A DNA stretch of 64,000 nt from Comamonadaceae bacterium (GCA_027485235.1 JAIXRJ010000017.1:1-64000); one strand, 5' to 3'. Shown: positions 7,930-17,213, counted from the first letter of the stretch. Program-made: numbers and translations. Notes: generated by a model from the letters alone, not told the origin.

Positions 7930-10080
7930 TCAGTCGTTGAAACCGCCATCTTTTAGTCCAAAGATTTTTAGCTCTGAAAAATGTAAATATGTTTCCTCTG
8001 GTGAAAAAACGGTCAGATATCTGGCCCGACATTGAACGAGTTGAGTGATACTGACAGCGTCGTTTAGGCTGAAAAAATCTTCATCAATCTTAACTGGTAA
8101 GCCTGTAAGCAAGTTCGGTTTTGGTGTACTGTGCGCGCAGTAAAATAGGCAGCGGGCGCGTTCTTTACATATGTCTGTCCTGTTTGAAATATGCAGTTCA
8201 AAAAGAAAATATTCCTCCCCTAGATCTACAGTGATGAACTCGTTGCGGCCCAGCTTAGTGTGAAAAAAGTAAGGGTGATTATTTGTGACGATTTTTTCCA
8301 TTGGATTAGCAGCCCACGTGGAACTAAGGGAAAATTTACTGTTATGAGCGAGGTCTATCAGAGCAGCCGGCCTCGATGTGATCGGAGTTTGGGTCGATGC
8401 AGCATGTTGGGCCAGCCTGTGAAGATCAAGAACAGTATTTGAATTTGACTGAGTCTGTAATTTTTCTCTGGATTTGGCATCCTGCAATGTACGATTTAAA
8501 TAGTCAACTTGGTCAGACAACATCTTAATTATCGACTCGGGTGCACGTTTTCCAGATTCAAGCCACTCTTCATCTAGAAATAATGGCGGATTGTCTACAT
8601 TGTTCTGTGAAATATCAAGTGGATGAGGCAAAAGCGGTTTATAATAACCATTTTTATTTGCTTCAAGCCAGCGATCTTTTCTTAAAAAAGTTAATTCATG
8701 CACTCTCGGAATGTTGAGCTTTGATCCAGTTAAAATGACATCTCCACAGCAATTATTGGGGTGTGCATGCACGCACGTAAAGTTCTGATCTAATAGATTT
8801 AGTAGAGGACCTAGTTCCTTTTCAAATTTGGCTGGATCATTTACTGTATTTAAGCCATGCAATTCAATTACAATAATTCTGAATCGATTTAAAATGCTTG
8901 TGGGCGTGTTCAAAATATTGCGGTACTCAGCACCCTCTATGTCCATCTGAAGAAGCAAATCTTCGTTGGTGTCTGGCTCCAGTTCATTAACCCAATCAGC
9001 CAGCGAAATGCTGTCTTTGTCGCCGTTAACATCAAGCCATTTTTTCTTAAAAGTTTGCCCATTTAATAATGGTGTTTTAAATTTCTCTACATCGCTTGAA
9101 AAGTCGCACATGTGAGAAGTTATTCCGAAAATTTCAAATAGTTCGTCTTCAAAATTTTTAAAGTTATTAACTCCTGGGGAGAAGCAGGCTTTTATACCTT
9201 GGAGATCGTTCGGTAACAAATATGCGCCATCTTTATCACCCCCGATTTTAATTAAAGGGAATGGACATGGCTTTGGCCTGAGGGTTTCTATCGCATCTAT
9301 TGCTGGATTACTTGCTGAAAAAAATTTATGGCTGCCATGATAGTAAGAAAATTCAGGCATTGAAGAGTAACTTTGGCTGTCGAATAGATATCTTAATACC
9401 TCACCCCAAAGAGGCAAATCGCCCCACCGATATATGAAAATATTTTTAGAATACTTGACTTTTTCAATAAATTTAAATAATGCATCATTGCTGCGCAGCT
9501 TATTTAAATTAAATCCAATAAGATTCGTGTAAGGTCCAGATGGGCGTTGTTTGGTGTTCGAGTCGTGCGATTTTTCTATGTTTTTATCAACGAATTCTGT
9601 CAATCCAATCGTGCAAAAATCGGAATCTTTGGGGTGCCAGTAACTATATACGCACACTTTTTGCTCTAAATGTGTGAACATTTCGTCGAGCGATGACATT
9701 ATGAAGCAATCCTCATCAATTCGTATTATAAATTCATAGGTGGAGACATAATTAAAAAATTCATAAAACCAAAAGGCACACATGTGTCGATAACCCCAGC
9801 CGAAACCTTCAGTGCCAGGGAAAAATGTGACGCCATCAATAGGATCAAATGGTTGAATTGCAATATAAATTAATCGCAGCTTTGTTTTGCTTTGAATGTA
9901 TTCTTGATGATTTGATGAAATATTTCCTTCGTGAAATATTAATAAATCAGCATCTCCTTGAAAATTTTTTTCAATTGATAAATTTCTCGCTATCAAATTA
10001 TCATAACCACCAATCTCTGGGTAGCCTCTTGTTAGCACGACAATCGCTTTGGATTTTTGTTTTTTGTGTCTACGGATCAT
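7930..10080 (-). CDS. Three-domain protein: GT15-like glycosyltransferase, FkbM-type methyltransferase, discoidin-like domain
   Basis: 716 residues starting at ATG 10080 with AAGGA seven bases upstream. Residues 1-260 resemble Kre2/Mnt1-type (GT15) mannosyltransferases: GYRHMCAFWFYEFF followed by the acidic IIRIDEDCF motif (121-126), then a YSYWHP stretch. Residues about 268-460 are an FkbM-like SAM-dependent methyltransferase core, with QMDIEGAEYRNIL (379-391) and IVIELHG. A short coiled segment spans about 510-545. Residues about 575-712 look like an F5/8 type C (discoidin) carbohydrate-binding domain (PYFFHTKLGRNEFITVDLGE, ISNRTDICKERAR). Together they suggest a glycan-modifying enzyme that tethers itself to carbohydrate. 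No signal peptide. AT-rich relative to the core, consistent with transfer. Confidence 0.7.
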   Translation of the reverse strand: MIRRHKKQKSKAIVVLTRGYPEIGGYDNLIARNLSIEKNFQGDADLLIFHEGNISSNHQEYIQSKTKLRLIYIAIQPFDPIDGVTFFPGTEGFGWGYRHMCAFWFYEFFNYVSTYEFIIRIDEDCFIMSSLDEMFTHLEQKVCVYSYWHPKDSDFCTIGLTEFVDKNIEKSHDSNTKQRPSGPYTNLIGFNLNKLRSNDALFKFIEKVKYSKNIFIYRWGDLPLWGEVLRYLFDSQSYSSMPEFSYYHGSHKFFSASNPAIDAIETLRPKPCPFPLIKIGGDKDGAYLLPNDLQGIKACFSPGVNNFKNFEDELFEIFGITSHMCDFSSDVEKFKTPLLNGQTFKKKWLDVNGDKDSISLADWVNELEPDTNEDLLLQMDIEGAEYRNILNTPTSILNRFRIIVIELHGLNTVNDPAKFEKELGPLLNLLDQNFTCVHAHPNNCCGDVILTGSKLNIPRVHELTFLRKDRWLEANKNGYYKPLLPHPLDISQNNVDNPPLFLDEEWLESGKRAPESIIKMLSDQVDYLNRTLQDAKSREKLQTQSNSNTVLDLHRLAQHAASTQTPITSRPAALIDLAHNSKFSLSSTWAANPMEKIVTNNHPYFFHTKLGRNEFITVDLGEEYFLFELHISNRTDICKERARCLFYCAHSTPKPNLLTGLPVKIDEDFFSLNDAVSITQLVQCRARYLTVFSPEETYLHFSELKIFGLKDGGFND

Positions 10081-10452
10081 TGGTTTTCCTTAATTAATTA
10101 TTTTATTTTTCGATGTTTCAAAAGTAATGAGTGAGTGATTCAAACGTGAATCGGAAGACTCTGGGTTTCAATCAATGAGGGTCATTGCCCAACTTGGGCC
10201 TAGCTAATGCATTAAAGACACTGTCGTCTATGCACACATGTGATCGTTGAATCTTACACATTTGAAAATTCAATTCCCAAAAAGAGAGTCAGCAGATGTC
10301 GTTTTACGCGACACCTGCAGTGTTGGCCAATGATCCGCCAAAGTAGACAGACTAGGGATGACTACCCTTGAAATGCTTGATGTGCTGATGCGTGTACTGT
10401 TTCAACGAGTAGCCAGAATTGTCGTGCTAAAGGACACGTTCACACCAGCCGG
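10081..10452. other. Intergenic region, no gene supported
   Basis: The first 60 bases are AT-rich and carry the ribosome binding site and probably the promoter of the fusion gene to the left. The remainder (10260-10452) has scattered short open frames only. It may hold decayed insertion-sequence or gene-end sequence, but none is recognised with confidence. Confidence 0.5.
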
Positions 10453-11352
10453 TCAGCTTTCTTTTCGCTCAAACCCATCCCTGCCGCCAAACGCTGTCAC
10501 CTGATCGTGGCCTATGCTGCGTGCAACCTCCACAACCTTCTTTCTGACTTCACGCACGACGTTATCTACCCTGGTGCCTGGCGCATACATTTCTTCGAGA
10601 AACATGCGGGTGAATAGACCATTGGGGTTTTTGTCCCCTGGGCCAATTTTATCCAGCGCCTGTTGTCCAGAGCCTGCCGAGAAAATGATCATTTGTCCTG
10701 AGGCCGCCGTCGTTGGCGCTAGGCCGCGTCCGCCGATGGCGCGGCCTCGCTTGGGAAAAGGATTGTCCCGGCAAGCGTCGATGAGCGCGAGTGTGAACTT
10801 CGCGCTTTTCTCGCCCATATCATCAAGCAACCGCTGAAGTTGCATGGCCTCATCTTTCACCTGGTCTTCGGATTCGCCCTTGATGTCCGTGGGCAGAAGG
10901 TAGTTTGTACCCCCAAGCTGCAATCCATGCCCAGCATAAAAAAACAGCACCTCGTCACCGCTATTAACGCTTTCCTTGAACTGGCGAATGGTCGCCCGCA
11001 TGCTCTTTTCAAATAAGTCCGTCCTAAGGGTGACGTGATAGCCGAGGTTGGACAGGCTTTTTGCCATTGCCTGTGCATCGGCGCGAGCGTTTTGCAATTT
11101 GGCGACAAATTCATAAGTGTCATTTCCGATGATCAGTGCCTTCTTGTGCGGTAGCGTCGCAATACGAATTGATTTGTCGATGGTGGGTTTCGCAGGTTCA
11201 ACGTTCTCGACCTTTGTCTGCATTCGCTCCTTCTCCTTGCGCTCCAACTCCACCGTAATCTTTTGGCGTAATTCTTCCCCTAATTTGGCGCGATCCAAAT
11301 CGCCGACGGTATCCGTAGTCGTATTCCTAGTTGTTAGTTTAAGGAATACCAA
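10453..11352 (-). CDS. Caspase-like (C14) peptidase domain protein, C-terminus fused to repeat sequence
   Basis: 299 residues from a TTG at 11352 with no convincing ribosome site, so the true N-terminus may be lost at the repeat junction at 11377. A short charged helix (residues 20-55) leads into a complete p20-like fold: KKALIIGNDTY, the catalytic His in LFFYAGHGLQ and catalytic Cys in LALIDACRDNPF, then FSAGSGQQAL and NGLFTRMFLEEM. Bacterial C14 peptidases of this sort act in signalling, toxin or defence settings; no partner is visible. The final residues VTAFGGRDGF are encoded by 31 bases (10469-10499) identical to the 3' end of the TIGR02450-like pseudogene at 18301-18331, read in a different frame. 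The native C-terminus has thus been replaced. Confidence 0.75.
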   Translation of the reverse strand: MVFLKLTTRNTTTDTVGDLDRAKLGEELRQKITVELERKEKERMQTKVENVEPAKPTIDKSIRIATLPHKKALIIGNDTYEFVAKLQNARADAQAMAKSLSNLGYHVTLRTDLFEKSMRATIRQFKESVNSGDEVLFFYAGHGLQLGGTNYLLPTDIKGESEDQVKDEAMQLQRLLDDMGEKSAKFTLALIDACRDNPFPKRGRAIGGRGLAPTTAASGQMIIFSAGSGQQALDKIGPGDKNPNGLFTRMFLEEMYAPGTRVDNVVREVRKKVVEVARSIGHDQVTAFGGRDGFERKES

Positions 11353-11376
11353 CGGGACTGTTTTTCAGGGGGCTAA

Positions 11377-11655
11377 CTCACCAAGCAATCACCTGAAGCG
11401 CCTTGGAAAACACCGCTTCGATTTCCACCTGTTCAATTGGGGAGGGGCAACTCGGGTTGAATCACCCGGCTGACCAAAAAGTGCTTTTGCTTGGTTGCTG
11501 ATTTGTTCGCCGTCCATTTGGTCAAGAGCAGTTTTTGGGGTTATGGCCTTCATCGCTAACGGGGTGCTGCTCCTACACTCGTGCTTGAGGCTCAGCGCTT
11601 GCTGGCCATTTCCCGCGCCACCGCCTCGGCCAAATCAATCACCGCCATGGCGTAT
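11377..11655 (-). repeat. Array repeat copy: TIGR02450-like pseudogene plus mltB 3' tail
   Basis: Minus strand. 11600-11655 corresponds to the last mltB codons (YAMAVIDLAEAVAREMA then KR and stop); 11377-11560 corresponds to the TIGR02450-like gene, with AKQKH and RVIQPELP readable. Lesions: only five A in the LLLSKW codon run (one-base deletion) and a deletion in the DPIE region. The last codons of the small gene are absent here but reappear beyond the caspase gene (10469-10499), as if the caspase were inserted within the small gene. Confidence 0.8.
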
Positions 11656-11728
11656 ACCGACTCTATCGATTGAAACCCAGTGAATATGATCTGGAACTTT
11701 GCGAATTGAACAGTTGCACCAATACAGA

Positions 11729-12385
11729 TCAAGAAATTCTGGTTAAAAGACTGCTGCGCAAAAATAAAATATCAACTTGCAATAAAGCCCCGGCGCCACC
11801 ATGTTGTTCAGTTATTCGCAAAGGCGTAAATCCTATTTTCTTAAAATAATTCAGATAGTCGCCAATCTCAGGCGAGCCGATATTGTAGGGGCTAATGGGA
11901 CACTCAGCCAGTATTAACTTGCACCCATCTATCAAGTTCCCCGCACCTTCTAAAATATCCAGTTCGGCACCTTGAACATCTAACTTTATGAAATCAGGTT
12001 GCGGCAACTTATTTTCCTGTACAACTTGTCCTAATGTTTTCGTCTCGACCAAATCATAATTTTCATCGCTATAGTGGCCAGTGTTTTCCTTGTAAAGCGA
12101 ATCACCGGTGCCAACCTTTTTATAAAATTTAGCCGGCAATCCGTTGGACGATAAAACGCCAATAAAAACTCTCTCTCCTCGCGAATTAAGTTTATCTAAA
12201 TGCTCTTTATTTGCTTCAAACAAATAAAAAGCAGCACCTTGAATTATTTTTTTGTGTTCTTTCGTCCAGCGTCCCTTGTGAGCGCCGATGTCAAATACCA
12301 CCGAAATATCTATGCCATCGGCTATCAAGCTTCGGAGAAGAGACTGGTAATTCATGCGCTCAACGAACTTGTAAAACTTATTCAC
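11729..12385 (-). CDS. FkbM-family methyltransferase
   Basis: 218 residues from GTG 12385 (or ATG 12355). SAM-binding motif I is VVFDIGAHKGRW, and the diagnostic FkbM motif is FIKLDVQGAELDILEGA. FkbM proteins O-methylate sugars or small polar groups; substrate cannot be inferred. The gene is isolated between two repeat copies (11377-11655 and 12480-12750) and is markedly AT-rich, so it looks like a captured surface-glycan gene. Its C-terminus (LLTRIS) looks intact. Confidence 0.8.
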   Translation of the reverse strand: MNKFYKFVERMNYQSLLRSLIADGIDISVVFDIGAHKGRWTKEHKKIIQGAAFYLFEANKEHLDKLNSRGERVFIGVLSSNGLPAKFYKKVGTGDSLYKENTGHYSDENYDLVETKTLGQVVQENKLPQPDFIKLDVQGAELDILEGAGNLIDGCKLILAECPISPYNIGSPEIGDYLNYFKKIGFTPLRITEQHGGAGALLQVDILFLRSSLLTRIS

Positions 12386-12479
12386 TTTGTATCCGATCTG
12401 CAGGGTTAAAAAAAATCAACTGTGGTGAGTCAATGTGAAAGCATCTGAATTTTTTCAAGAAAAAATTAACAGAACATTT

Positions 12480-12750
12480 CGCCTCCCTTTTGTGTTGAAG
12501 TTCTCGCCAAGCAATCGCCTGCAAAGCCTTGGAAATCACTGCCTCGGTTTCAACAATTTCAATCGGGTCGGTGGGTAGCTCAGGTTGGATCACCCGACTG
12601 ACCAAGAAGTGCTTTTGCTTGGCCACAGGCTTGAACGCCGCCCACTTGGTTGGCAGTTTTTTGGGGGTTCAGCGGGGTCATGGCCTGGTTTGCACTGCCC
12701 GCGCCACCGCCTCGGCCAACTCAATCACCGCCATGGCGCAGCAACTGCTC
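12480..12750 (-). repeat. Array repeat copy: TIGR02450-like pseudogene plus mltB 3' tail
   Basis: Minus strand. 12690-12750 matches mltB 3' codons (AMAVIELAEAVAR). 12480-12690 matches the small gene: HFLVSRVIQPELPTDPIE and IAWRELQ are readable. An extra C in the NPKK codons shifts the frame near the start, and three bases are missing in LLLTKW. After WRELQ the sequence reads HKREAKC, similar to NKRVATV of the copy at 23 kb and unlike the DDxVWRQGW end of the copies at 16.9 and 18.3 kb, so two C-terminal lineages exist. Confidence 0.8.
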
Positions 12751-14568
12751 TCTATTGCAGAGTTTGACTGCGAGCCTAGCGTTGAGAGTGTCCAAATCCG
12801 ACAGCATTTCAATTTGATCAGCAGCCTTCGATGCCACTTCCAACCAGACATCGTTCAAACCCTGCCCCACGGTATAAATTACTTCAACGCCTTGCAGCGG
12901 AAGACCAATCTGAGAAATTTCCTCAAATACGCCAACCACCACAGCACGAGTTACTGTAGCGTGTCGCAGCATGGCAGATGCAGACTGCTGTGAACTCAAT
13001 TCTTTAGCGGGCCACGACATGCCATTTGCCCAAACCCACTGGGGGCCGCTCGCACCCATGTCTAAAGAAGACACCAGGGGTAGTAATTGGGTTTGCCAAG
13101 TAAGCCATTCCGATTTCTGCATCAACACCATAAAGACAGGCACCCGACCAACATCCTTGTCAAAAAATGCCTTGGCTAACCAGTCAGGTGGACATTTGGG
13201 ATCGTCTTCGTAGCCCTGTATTCCCGGAGTGACATTAAATTCAACAAAAGCTCCAGGTACTTCATGCCAATCACGGCTGATGTCAGGGGTGATGTAGTCC
13301 AATCCAACGGCGTTCAAGCCACTGGCGCAGGCGATGCTCTCAGCCAGCTTTTGCACGCTAGGGTGTACAAGATCTGTCAATATCGTTAGCTGGCCTCCCA
13401 TTGAAATGTTCGGGACACTGCGCATCAGGATCGTCTCCCCTAACGGAGGAACACTGTTCAAATTAAAGCCCTGATTGGCCAAGTAATGGTGAAACATATC
13501 GTCTTCAACAACAGTGATCCGGTGCTGACTGCCTTGACTCTGTTCGTGACGGTGGTTATTGAGCTGATCAATGAGGGATCGTACAGTTGAAACCCCATCT
13601 CCAACAACAGATGACGCAGCGCGGGTCGTAGCAATAATCAGACGACCACCGATGACCAGCAATCGATGGTCTTTGCCTTGAATATGCTGCTCAACCATGA
13701 TGGGTCCGTTTGAAAAACTGCGAGCATACGAAAATGCAGTGTCCAGCATTTCAGGGGATCGCACATCTGCTGTTACTCCTTTGCCACCACCTAGGTTGAT
13801 GGGTTTAACCGCACACGGAAATCCGATCAGTTTTGCAGCTAAGGGCAGCTGATCATTTGTTTCTAGAAGTGTGTGTTTTGCTACCGGTGCCCCTATTGCA
13901 GATAAGAAAGCCTTGGAACTTACCTTATCTCGTGCCAAAAGCGCGCCAATCAGGCTGTCGGCATGAGTTGCAGTTTCAAGGAAAATTTTCCGCCTTGCTC
14001 CCCATCCTACTTGCCAAATTCTTTTTTCGCGAACCAGTGCCAAAACCGGAAGACAATGATCCTGGGCAGCCTTCATCACATAACGAATTTGGAAATCTGG
14101 GTGTTTTACACGTGTCTCCTTGAGGAAGGCCTCTCTCGCGGTCATGACTGAATCGATCTCGCTGGTTGACTTTCCTAAAGCTATAGCGGATTCCAGAGCC
14201 CATAACAGGGCTTGCCTACTGAGTCGCCAGTCGTGGTAGCCGAGCCATACTCGTACGCAGTTGTCAGCCAGTTCTTGTACTCCGACCTCTTGTATAAAGC
14301 CGCGGTAGGCATTCAGAATTGTTCTGGCATGTTGGGTTAAAAGCCAAGCAATATCCCCAAGATTGAGTGGATTTGTAAACAGGCGTTCTTCGACCACCAA
14401 TGGCCAGTGCAAGTTTAAATGCTGGAGTCCAATTGACAGTTTTTTGAATGTAGTCTGTGCCGTTAGTTCCGGAACAAGAATTTTCAGCACAATGACCGGG
14501 TCTTGTGAAAAAGGATTGGGGCCTCGAAACACAGATTCCAAATTAACTTCGACTGTATTATTTGACAT
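12721..14568 (-). CDS. Cyanophycin-synthetase-like ATP-grasp protein without a working Mur-ligase domain
   Basis: 615 residues. The N-terminus (ESVFRGPNPFSQDPV) aligns with the RALRGPNLWSR start of CphA. The ATP-grasp core is clear: KVSSKAFLSAIGAPVAKH, AVKPINLGGGKGVT, IMVEQHIQGKDHRLLVIGGRLI, ASSVVGDGVSTVRSLID and FVEFNVTPGIQG. Beyond residue 490 it keeps fragments like those of the second CphA paralogue in this window (DVGRVPVF, WANGMSWPAKEL) but has no P-loop or Mur-ligase fold. The last 11 residues (NREQLLRHGGD) are encoded by mltB-tail repeat sequence in another frame, so the C-terminus is truncated. An IS30 element abuts the start codon and removes the native leader. It may ligate amino acids to a peptide, or be dead. 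Confidence 0.7.
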   Translation of the reverse strand: MSNNTVEVNLESVFRGPNPFSQDPVIVLKILVPELTAQTTFKKLSIGLQHLNLHWPLVVEERLFTNPLNLGDIAWLLTQHARTILNAYRGFIQEVGVQELADNCVRVWLGYHDWRLSRQALLWALESAIALGKSTSEIDSVMTAREAFLKETRVKHPDFQIRYVMKAAQDHCLPVLALVREKRIWQVGWGARRKIFLETATHADSLIGALLARDKVSSKAFLSAIGAPVAKHTLLETNDQLPLAAKLIGFPCAVKPINLGGGKGVTADVRSPEMLDTAFSYARSFSNGPIMVEQHIQGKDHRLLVIGGRLIIATTRAASSVVGDGVSTVRSLIDQLNNHRHEQSQGSQHRITVVEDDMFHHYLANQGFNLNSVPPLGETILMRSVPNISMGGQLTILTDLVHPSVQKLAESIACASGLNAVGLDYITPDISRDWHEVPGAFVEFNVTPGIQGYEDDPKCPPDWLAKAFFDKDVGRVPVFMVLMQKSEWLTWQTQLLPLVSSLDMGASGPQWVWANGMSWPAKELSSQQSASAMLRHATVTRAVVVGVFEEISQIGLPLQGVEVIYTVGQGLNDVWLEVASKAADQIEMLSDLDTLNARLAVKLCNREQLLRHGGD

Positions 14569-15532
14569 GGCGGATTCAAGTACGAACTGAAAGATGGTTT
14601 AACGAGGCGTGAAATACCTCGTGGGGCGTCTTGAACCCCAGCCGCTTTCTGGGCCGGTGATTCAATCTGTTTTCGATCATAGTCAACTCCTCATCGGTCA
14701 CGGTTTCCATGTGCCGCTTCTTGGGAATGTATTGGCGCAATAGTCCGTTGAAGTTCTCGTTGCTGCCGCGCTGCCAGCTGCAATACGGATCGGCAAAGTA
14801 GGACTGGATGCCAAGGGCCTGATCGATGGCCTGGTGATCGGCAAACTCCTTGCCGTTGTCCACCGTCAACGTCTTCACCCGGGCGTTCAAGGGCAAGAGC
14901 CTGGCTTCAATGGCTCGGCCCACCAAATCAACCGACTTGTTGAGCACCTTGGCCAGTACAGCAAAGCCACTCTTGCGCTCTACCAATGTCACGATGGCTT
15001 GTTGGTGAGCCGCGCCAATGACGGTATCGCCTTCCCAGTGGCCCACTTGCTTGCGATCTTCAATGTGGCTTGGTCTCTCGCTGATCGGGCGGCGGTTCGG
15101 GATTTGCCCACGTCTGTCACGCCCGCAAAGGTGGCGCTTGCGCCGAGGCTTTTGACTGCGCAGGTGGGCGTGTAAACCACCGCCAGCGGCTTTGCTCGTA
15201 TACACATGCAAATAGACGCTCTCGTGGCTGACCGCCACCTTGGCTGCAATCTGCTCGGGGCTCCATTGAATGCCCAGGTAGAAACCCACATCGGACCAGA
15301 CTTTGGAATCTACACGGCGGGCATTACGGCTTCGCTGTGAGCGCTCAGACGCCTTGGCGCAGGCTTGTTCGGCGTGATAGCCACGCTGACCTCGACCAAG
15401 GCTGAGTTCTCGGCTGAGGTGCTTGTACATCTGGCAACTTGGACTTGGCGGTTTGAGTGGCCATGATGCCTTGACATCCTCAGCAACCCATTACCGGGTT
15501 CATCTTTGTTGTACCTCGTACTTGAATCCGCC
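14569..15532 (-). mobile_element. IS30-family insertion sequence with 17-bp perfect terminal inverted repeats
   Basis: GGCGGATTCAAGTACGA at 14569-14585 is repeated inverted at 15516-15532. The element is about 964 bp and carries one transposase gene. It is inserted directly before the ATG of the ATP-grasp gene, with the transposase reading toward that gene, so read-through or an outward promoter could express it. No clear target duplication is seen. Confidence 0.9.
14576..15430 (-). CDS. IS30-family transposase with in-frame N-terminal deletion
   Basis: 284 residues. The DDE catalytic core is complete: GHWEGDTVIGA, TLTVDNGKEFADH and NENFNGLLRQYIPK, followed by ENRLNHRPRKRLGFKTP. The N-terminus reads MYKHLS then RELSLGRGQRGYHAEQ. 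IS30 transposases normally have about 35 residues of helix-turn-helix between those two blocks (ending STISREL), so an in-frame deletion has removed most of the DNA-recognition domain. End recognition is probably impaired. The stop lies inside the left terminal repeat, eight bases before the ATP-grasp start codon. Confidence 0.9.
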   Translation of the reverse strand: MYKHLSRELSLGRGQRGYHAEQACAKASERSQRSRNARRVDSKVWSDVGFYLGIQWSPEQIAAKVAVSHESVYLHVYTSKAAGGGLHAHLRSQKPRRKRHLCGRDRRGQIPNRRPISERPSHIEDRKQVGHWEGDTVIGAAHQQAIVTLVERKSGFAVLAKVLNKSVDLVGRAIEARLLPLNARVKTLTVDNGKEFADHQAIDQALGIQSYFADPYCSWQRGSNENFNGLLRQYIPKKRHMETVTDEELTMIENRLNHRPRKRLGFKTPHEVFHASLNHLSVRT

Positions 15533-15608
15533 TATTTTGACGGTATTGATTTGCGGGATTTAGACCGACAACTAAAATTAATGTCTTCTGAATAAGAAAG
15601 TACCAGCA

Positions 15609-16673
15609 ATGAAATTCCCTGTTAGCAACGTACTTCGTTTTGGTGTAGCTGCCATGTTATGTGCAGTTCACGCCTTTGCGCATGCTTCAGATGTGTTTCC
15701 AAACACGAAATGGACTAAGGCGGTATCGGCCGATGCGTCTGGTTGGTCCTCACAAAAACTCAAAACCGCTGACAACTTCGCTCGAACGCTAAACACAGAC
15801 GCTTACCTTGTCGTTCATGGTGGGCAAATAATCCATGAGTACGGAAACACCTCGAGAGCAACTAATTTACATTCGATTCGTAAAAGCGTACTTAGCGTAT
15901 TGTTTGGGATTCACGTCGACCGCGGAGTAGTAGATCTCTCGAAGACGCTGCGCGAGCTGAACATCAACGATCGAAGCGAACTAACATCTGGCGAAAGAAC
16001 AGCAACAGTTAAAGATCTTCTGCAGGCAAGATCTGGCATATATCACCCTGCTGCCTACGAGACGCGAGACATGGCTGCAAATAGACCAATTCGTGGAAGT
16101 AGCGCACCTGGTCAGCGTTTTTATTACAACAATTGGGATTTCAATGCGCTCGGTACTATTTTCAAACAGCTTTCTGGCAAAACTGTTTTCGAGGCCTTGC
16201 GAGATGATTTGGCTGGGCCCCTACAATTTCAGGATTTCAGCTACTTAGTCGACACGAAATTTCAATATGAGGGCATCTCACAACATCCCGCTTATGTCAT
16301 TCGCCTCTCCGCGCGCGATCTTGCTCGAATTGGTCTCTTAATGGCGCGCAACGGCCGCTGGAATGAAAATCAGATCCTGTCTAAGGCATGGGTGGCGGAG
16401 AGTACCTCGTCATACTCGTCCCTAAGTGCTAGAACCGGTTATGGATATATGTGGTGGGTCGGTATCGGTGATCGCTTCTATTTGGCTAATTTTCCTGGCA
16501 AAGTATTTTCAGCTGAGGGATCACAAGGCCAGTTCATGATCGTCGACCCCTTACGTGACCTTGTGATTGTTCATAGAGTCAACAGCGACAACGACATAAC
16601 TAGAAACGTGAATGGTAGGCAATTCGGACAGCTTCTTCAACTGATTTTAGATGCGCAGATTGATGCACCATAG
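15609..16673 (+). CDS. Secreted serine hydrolase of the class C beta-lactamase/PBP-like family
   Basis: 354 residues with a Sec signal (VLRFGVAAMLCAVHAFAHA). The SxxK nucleophile motif is in LHSIRKSVLSV, the second motif YxN is YYNNWDF, and WMWWVGIG/FSAEGSQGQF fits the late KTG-like strand region of the family. Members include esterases, peptidases and beta-lactamases; antibiotic hydrolysis is not implied. It is the only plus-strand gene in this stretch and sits between the IS30 element and a repeat copy. Confidence 0.8.
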   Translation: MKFPVSNVLRFGVAAMLCAVHAFAHASDVFPNTKWTKAVSADASGWSSQKLKTADNFARTLNTDAYLVVHGGQIIHEYGNTSRATNLHSIRKSVLSVLFGIHVDRGVVDLSKTLRELNINDRSELTSGERTATVKDLLQARSGIYHPAAYETRDMAANRPIRGSSAPGQRFYYNNWDFNALGTIFKQLSGKTVFEALRDDLAGPLQFQDFSYLVDTKFQYEGISQHPAYVIRLSARDLARIGLLMARNGRWNENQILSKAWVAESTSSYSSLSARTGYGYMWWVGIGDRFYLANFPGKVFSAEGSQGQFMIVDPLRDLVIVHRVNSDNDITRNVNGRQFGQLLQLILDAQIDAP

Positions 16674-16874
16674 CCGATTCGTCAACATCAACATACCCGG
16701 ATATTCACAAGGCTACATACTTTGAAAGAATCGCGCCATGGGAAAGATATAAAACCGTTTTACCTGATGCGCTCGCACAAGCTCTATAAATGTAGGGTGA
16801 ATACAGTGATTAGTAAATTTAACTATGTGAAAACTTCGTTAAATCATCAAAAATTTTACTGAAAGCACATTTTT

Positions 16875-17213
16875 TCAAACCTAACCCTGCCGCCAAACCT
16901 CATCGTCTTGCAGCTCTCGCCAAGCAATCACCTGAACAGTCTTGGAAAACACCGCTTCAATTTCCACCCGTTCAATCGGATCTGTGGGCAACTCGGGCTA
17001 GATCACCCGGTTGATCAAAAAGTGCTTTTATTTGGCGATGGGTTTCACCGCGTTCCATTAGCTCAGCAGAAGTTTTTTTTGGGTTTTAAACTTTTATCGC
17101 GCACGGGGTGCGGCTCCTACACCCGTGCTTGAAGCTCAGCGCTTGCTGGCCATCTCACCCGCCACCGCTTCGGCCAGCTCGATCACCGCCATGGCGTAGT
17201 AGCTGCTCCAGTT
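16875..17213 (-). repeat. Array repeat copy: TIGR02450-like pseudogene plus mltB 3' tail
   Basis: Minus strand. 17110-17213 matches the end of mltB and its downstream spacer (CGGCTCCTACACCCGTGCTT). 16875-17090 matches the small gene, ending WRELQDDEVWRQG and stop. Two nonsense changes are visible: CAA to TAA in AKQKH (shared with the 23-kb copy) and a TAG within RVI-PEL. No gene is seen between the beta-lactamase-like stop at 16673 and this copy, nor from 17214 to 17453. Confidence 0.85.
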
